Source: JAHCHG01 sp038246645 (GTDB lineage Bacteria > Acidobacteriota > Blastocatellia > Pyrinomonadales > Pyrinomonadaceae). Taken from it: 32,996 bases of DNA. A program made the position numbers and the translations under genes. The DNA lies in NCBI GenBank assembly GCA_038246645.1, contig JBBRVS010000040.1:1-32996 (forward strand), written 5' to 3'. The notes beneath the pieces are model-generated. The model was not told the DNA's origin and did no database searches. It was given only the letters and a program-made list of their open reading frames with translations. Shown here piece by piece: positions 31,195 to 32,996 of the stretch. How positions within the stretch are numbered: position 1 is the first letter of the stretch; each line of letters opens with the position of its first letter.

Positions 31195-32436
31195 ATGGAA
31201 AACAAGTACCGCAAATTTTATGTTGATTGGTGGAACATCAAGAAAAGTACCGTTTACGGCACTATCGGCATAATTGTGTTTATTGCGGCAATTGTCGGCG
31301 GCGGTTGGTGGCTCTGGAAAAACGAAGGCGCATTCACGAATCCGCAGCCTGACGAAGGTCCGAAAGATGCGGCGCGGCTCGTTTTTTTTGAAGGCGAGGT
31401 GCGCGTGATTCGCGCTTCGACCCGCGAAACTATTCTGGTGACAAAAGAGATTTTTGTTTCGGCGGGCGACACGGTGCAGACGCAAGCCGACGGACGCGCC
31501 CGAATTCAGATGATTGACGGTTCGGTGCTTTCGATTCGCCCGAACAGTACGGTCGTTATTCGTAACAGCACTTCGATTTTCGGCGGAACAAACGTGCGTG
31601 TCGCGCTCGATCAGGGGCAGGTTAATGTCAGAACTCAGGATCAGCCAAGCGGGACGCAAAACGTCGTCGAAGTCAGAGAATCGGAAAACTACGTAAATCC
31701 CGAAACAGACGCGAGTTTTAATATCAACGAAAAAACGAACGGCGGCGAAATCCGCATCAGCCGCGGAAGTGTCGAAACAAAGATCGGCGACAAAAAAACC
31801 ATCATCAAGGAAAACGAATTTGCGGCGGTCAGCGGCGGAAAAATCGCCACGCGGGAAAATCTCGTCAATCCGCCGAATCTCGGTTCGCCGCCGTCAAACG
31901 AACAAATTATGAGTTCGGCAAACGGAAGCGCGGATGTCAGCTTTCGCTGGGAAAAAGCCGGAGGAATCGCGCCTTCGAGCTTTAATTTACAAATTGCCAA
32001 ATCGCCGTTTTTTATGCCTGACTCGATGATTTTGGTGCGCGATTCGTTAAATGCGGTAAACTTTACGCTCGGTGGTATCGCGCCCGGAACTTATTACTGG
32101 CGCGTGCGTTCGAATACGAACGCCGGACAAGTCAGCGATTGGAGCGAACCCGGCAAATTTACGGTCGTCCGGCGCGCTTCGGGCAGCGAAATCACGGCAT
32201 CGGATTGGAAGGTCGAGAACCTCGGCGGAAGAGTTTACCTCGTTGGCGGAAAAACGAAACCGGGCGCAACCGTCAGAATTTCGGGACGCGAAACCTTTGC
32301 CACCGGCGACGGCTCATTTCAATTGCAAATTTCATCCGGTTCTTCGCAAATCATCGTAGAAATCAATGACGACAGAGGCAACCGCAGCCGTTACAATTTA
32401 TCTCTAAACTCGGCAAGCGCCGTAAAACAGAACTAA
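31195..32436 (+). CDS. FecR-domain membrane-anchored protein with Fn3/Ig-like C-terminus
   Basis: 413 residues. A cytoplasmic start (about 1-18) is followed by one membrane helix (GTIGIIVFIAAIVGGGWWLW, about 22-41). The outer part has a FecR-type beta domain (about 60-215; VSAGDTVQTQADGRARIQM, DGSVLSIRPNSTVVI, EIRISRGSVETKI), an Fn3-like domain (about 240-320; SFRWEKAGG..., GTYYWRVRS, DWSEPGKFTV) and a final Ig-like strand set (GKTKPGATVRISGRE). The FecR domain here is probably structural or ligand-binding rather than anti-sigma, as no sigma-factor gene is adjacent. It lies 36 bp after the TerC gene, with no Shine-Dalgarno of note before ATG 31195. Confidence 0.87.
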   Translation: MENKYRKFYVDWWNIKKSTVYGTIGIIVFIAAIVGGGWWLWKNEGAFTNPQPDEGPKDAARLVFFEGEVRVIRASTRETILVTKEIFVSAGDTVQTQADGRARIQMIDGSVLSIRPNSTVVIRNSTSIFGGTNVRVALDQGQVNVRTQDQPSGTQNVVEVRESENYVNPETDASFNINEKTNGGEIRISRGSVETKIGDKKTIIKENEFAAVSGGKIATRENLVNPPNLGSPPSNEQIMSSANGSADVSFRWEKAGGIAPSSFNLQIAKSPFFMPDSMILVRDSLNAVNFTLGGIAPGTYYWRVRSNTNAGQVSDWSEPGKFTVVRRASGSEITASDWKVENLGGRVYLVGGKTKPGATVRISGRETFATGDGSFQLQISSGSSQIIVEINDDRGNRSRYNLSLNSASAVKQN

Positions 32437-32856
32437 TATAAAAACTGCAACATAATATTAAAAAACTACCACCGAAAAATTTTCTTGCAATAAAATTTGA
32501 TAAGTGCTAATCTTCCTTCATTACAAAAATTGTCTTACGTAGTAGAGAGAAAGATGTTGAAAAACACTACTTGAATTCTGCAATATAAATTTTGATGGAC
32601 AAGAAAGTAATTGTTTCCAAGCCAATACAGAATTTACAAACATAAATTTATAAGTTAAATCCTTTTGCGTAAGATAATTAACCGGGTTTTAATCGGCAAT
32701 CTCGGCGTTTTTACCCTGATTCATTGCTTGTTTTTAACTGACATTTGCCGTGAAGCAACACTCTTTGATGTTTAAGAAATAGCTTTTCACACCGAAGCAT
32801 TTGGTTTTCTTACTAAAGAAAACGCTCCCGTCAGTTAAGCAATCGGTTTTCACGCC
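32437..32856. other. 420-bp non-coding region
   Basis: No gene or clear terminator is seen after the FecR gene. The right half contains words attgctt and aactgac (about 32724-32742), answered by gtcagttaagcaat (32830-32843), an interrupted inverted repeat. It resembles the neighbourhood of the hairpin at 16453-16518 and likewise lies next to a copy of the nested palindrome. Confidence 0.4.
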
Positions 32857-32996
32857 TAATTCTACTTTGTCAGATTAACTTAAAAATTTGAAAACAAGAA
32901 AATTAGCCGCCGATTTTCGCTGATTTCGCTGATTTTTCTTTAATTTATCCGTGTTTTCCGCCGATTTTCTGCGGCTTATTTTCCAAATGATTTTAA
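32857..32996. repeat. Second copy of the nested palindrome, cut by window end
   Basis: Positions 32857-32878 are identical over 22 bp to the left outer arm at 15876-15897. The following aaaattagccgccgattttc and, further on, gattttctgcggcttatttt correspond to the inner arms, but with mismatches and a different centre (tgatttcgctgattttt). The right outer arm would lie beyond the window. Confidence 0.8.

Noticed and set aside
31195..32436. FecR protein as an anti-sigma factor of a TonB uptake system
   Set aside because: No ECF sigma factor or TonB-dependent receptor is adjacent, and the C-terminal half is Fn3/Ig-like rather than the signalling domain of true FecR.

Overview
The window looks like a chromosomal segment of a moderately AT-rich bacterium. 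It most resembles Acidobacteriota, class Blastocatellia (Pyrinomonadaceae-like). This placement is inferred from gene styles, not from a marker gene: secreted CSLREA/choice-of-anchor Q beta-helix proteins with FG-GAP-type repeats of the form DYDGDG...RPS.G.WY, a winged-helix/membrane/TPR regulator, a FecR-domain surface protein and a LysM/glycine-zipper protein. I see no rRNA, tRNA, CRISPR array, transposase, integrase or phage gene.

Layout. 1-3860: RhlE-type DEAD-box RNA helicase, a small zinc-ribbon protein with a near-identical ribosome-binding leader, and a B12-binding radical SAM enzyme. 3960-7350 (minus strand): a secreted protein of unknown function, a small zinc-ribbon protein coupled to an HtrA/DegP protease, and a DUF5658-like membrane protein. 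7678-8529: secreted glycine-zipper/LysM protein. 8672-12735 (minus): two overlapping beta-helix surface proteins, divergent from a CadC-like TPR regulator (12853-14763). 14872-15735: IspH. 16544-18409: the C-terminal part of a Ski2-like helicase with no ATP-binding lobe beside it. 18862-21492: ABC exporter and lipoprotein. 21567-23925: SGNH hydrolase and an unknown protein ending in a NucS-like nuclease domain. 24092-26728: response regulator, histidine kinase and fatty-acid desaturase. 27023-32436: WalJ-like MBL hydrolase, free methionine-R-sulfoxide reductase, a newly noticed 54-residue ORF, aldo/keto reductase, TerC-family transporter and FecR-domain protein.

Most genes are housekeeping, envelope or stress functions in short transcription units. 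The unusual layer is the repeats. (i) Five copies of a 113-129 bp element bounded by TAAGCA...TGCTTA, all in the same orientation; three of them supply or overlap the stop codon of the adjacent gene. (ii) A family of hairpins built from tandem 7-9 bp words, each locus with its own word. They sit against stop and start codons, and in two cases lie in frame inside genes, including a 35-codon insert in the ATPase domain of the ABC exporter. (iii) A 168 bp nested perfect palindrome with a second copy at the window edge. (iv) A 26 bp perfect inverted repeat wholly inside the small zinc-ribbon gene. The long intergenic regions at 15.7-16.5 kb and 18.4-18.9 kb are largely stacks of these elements.
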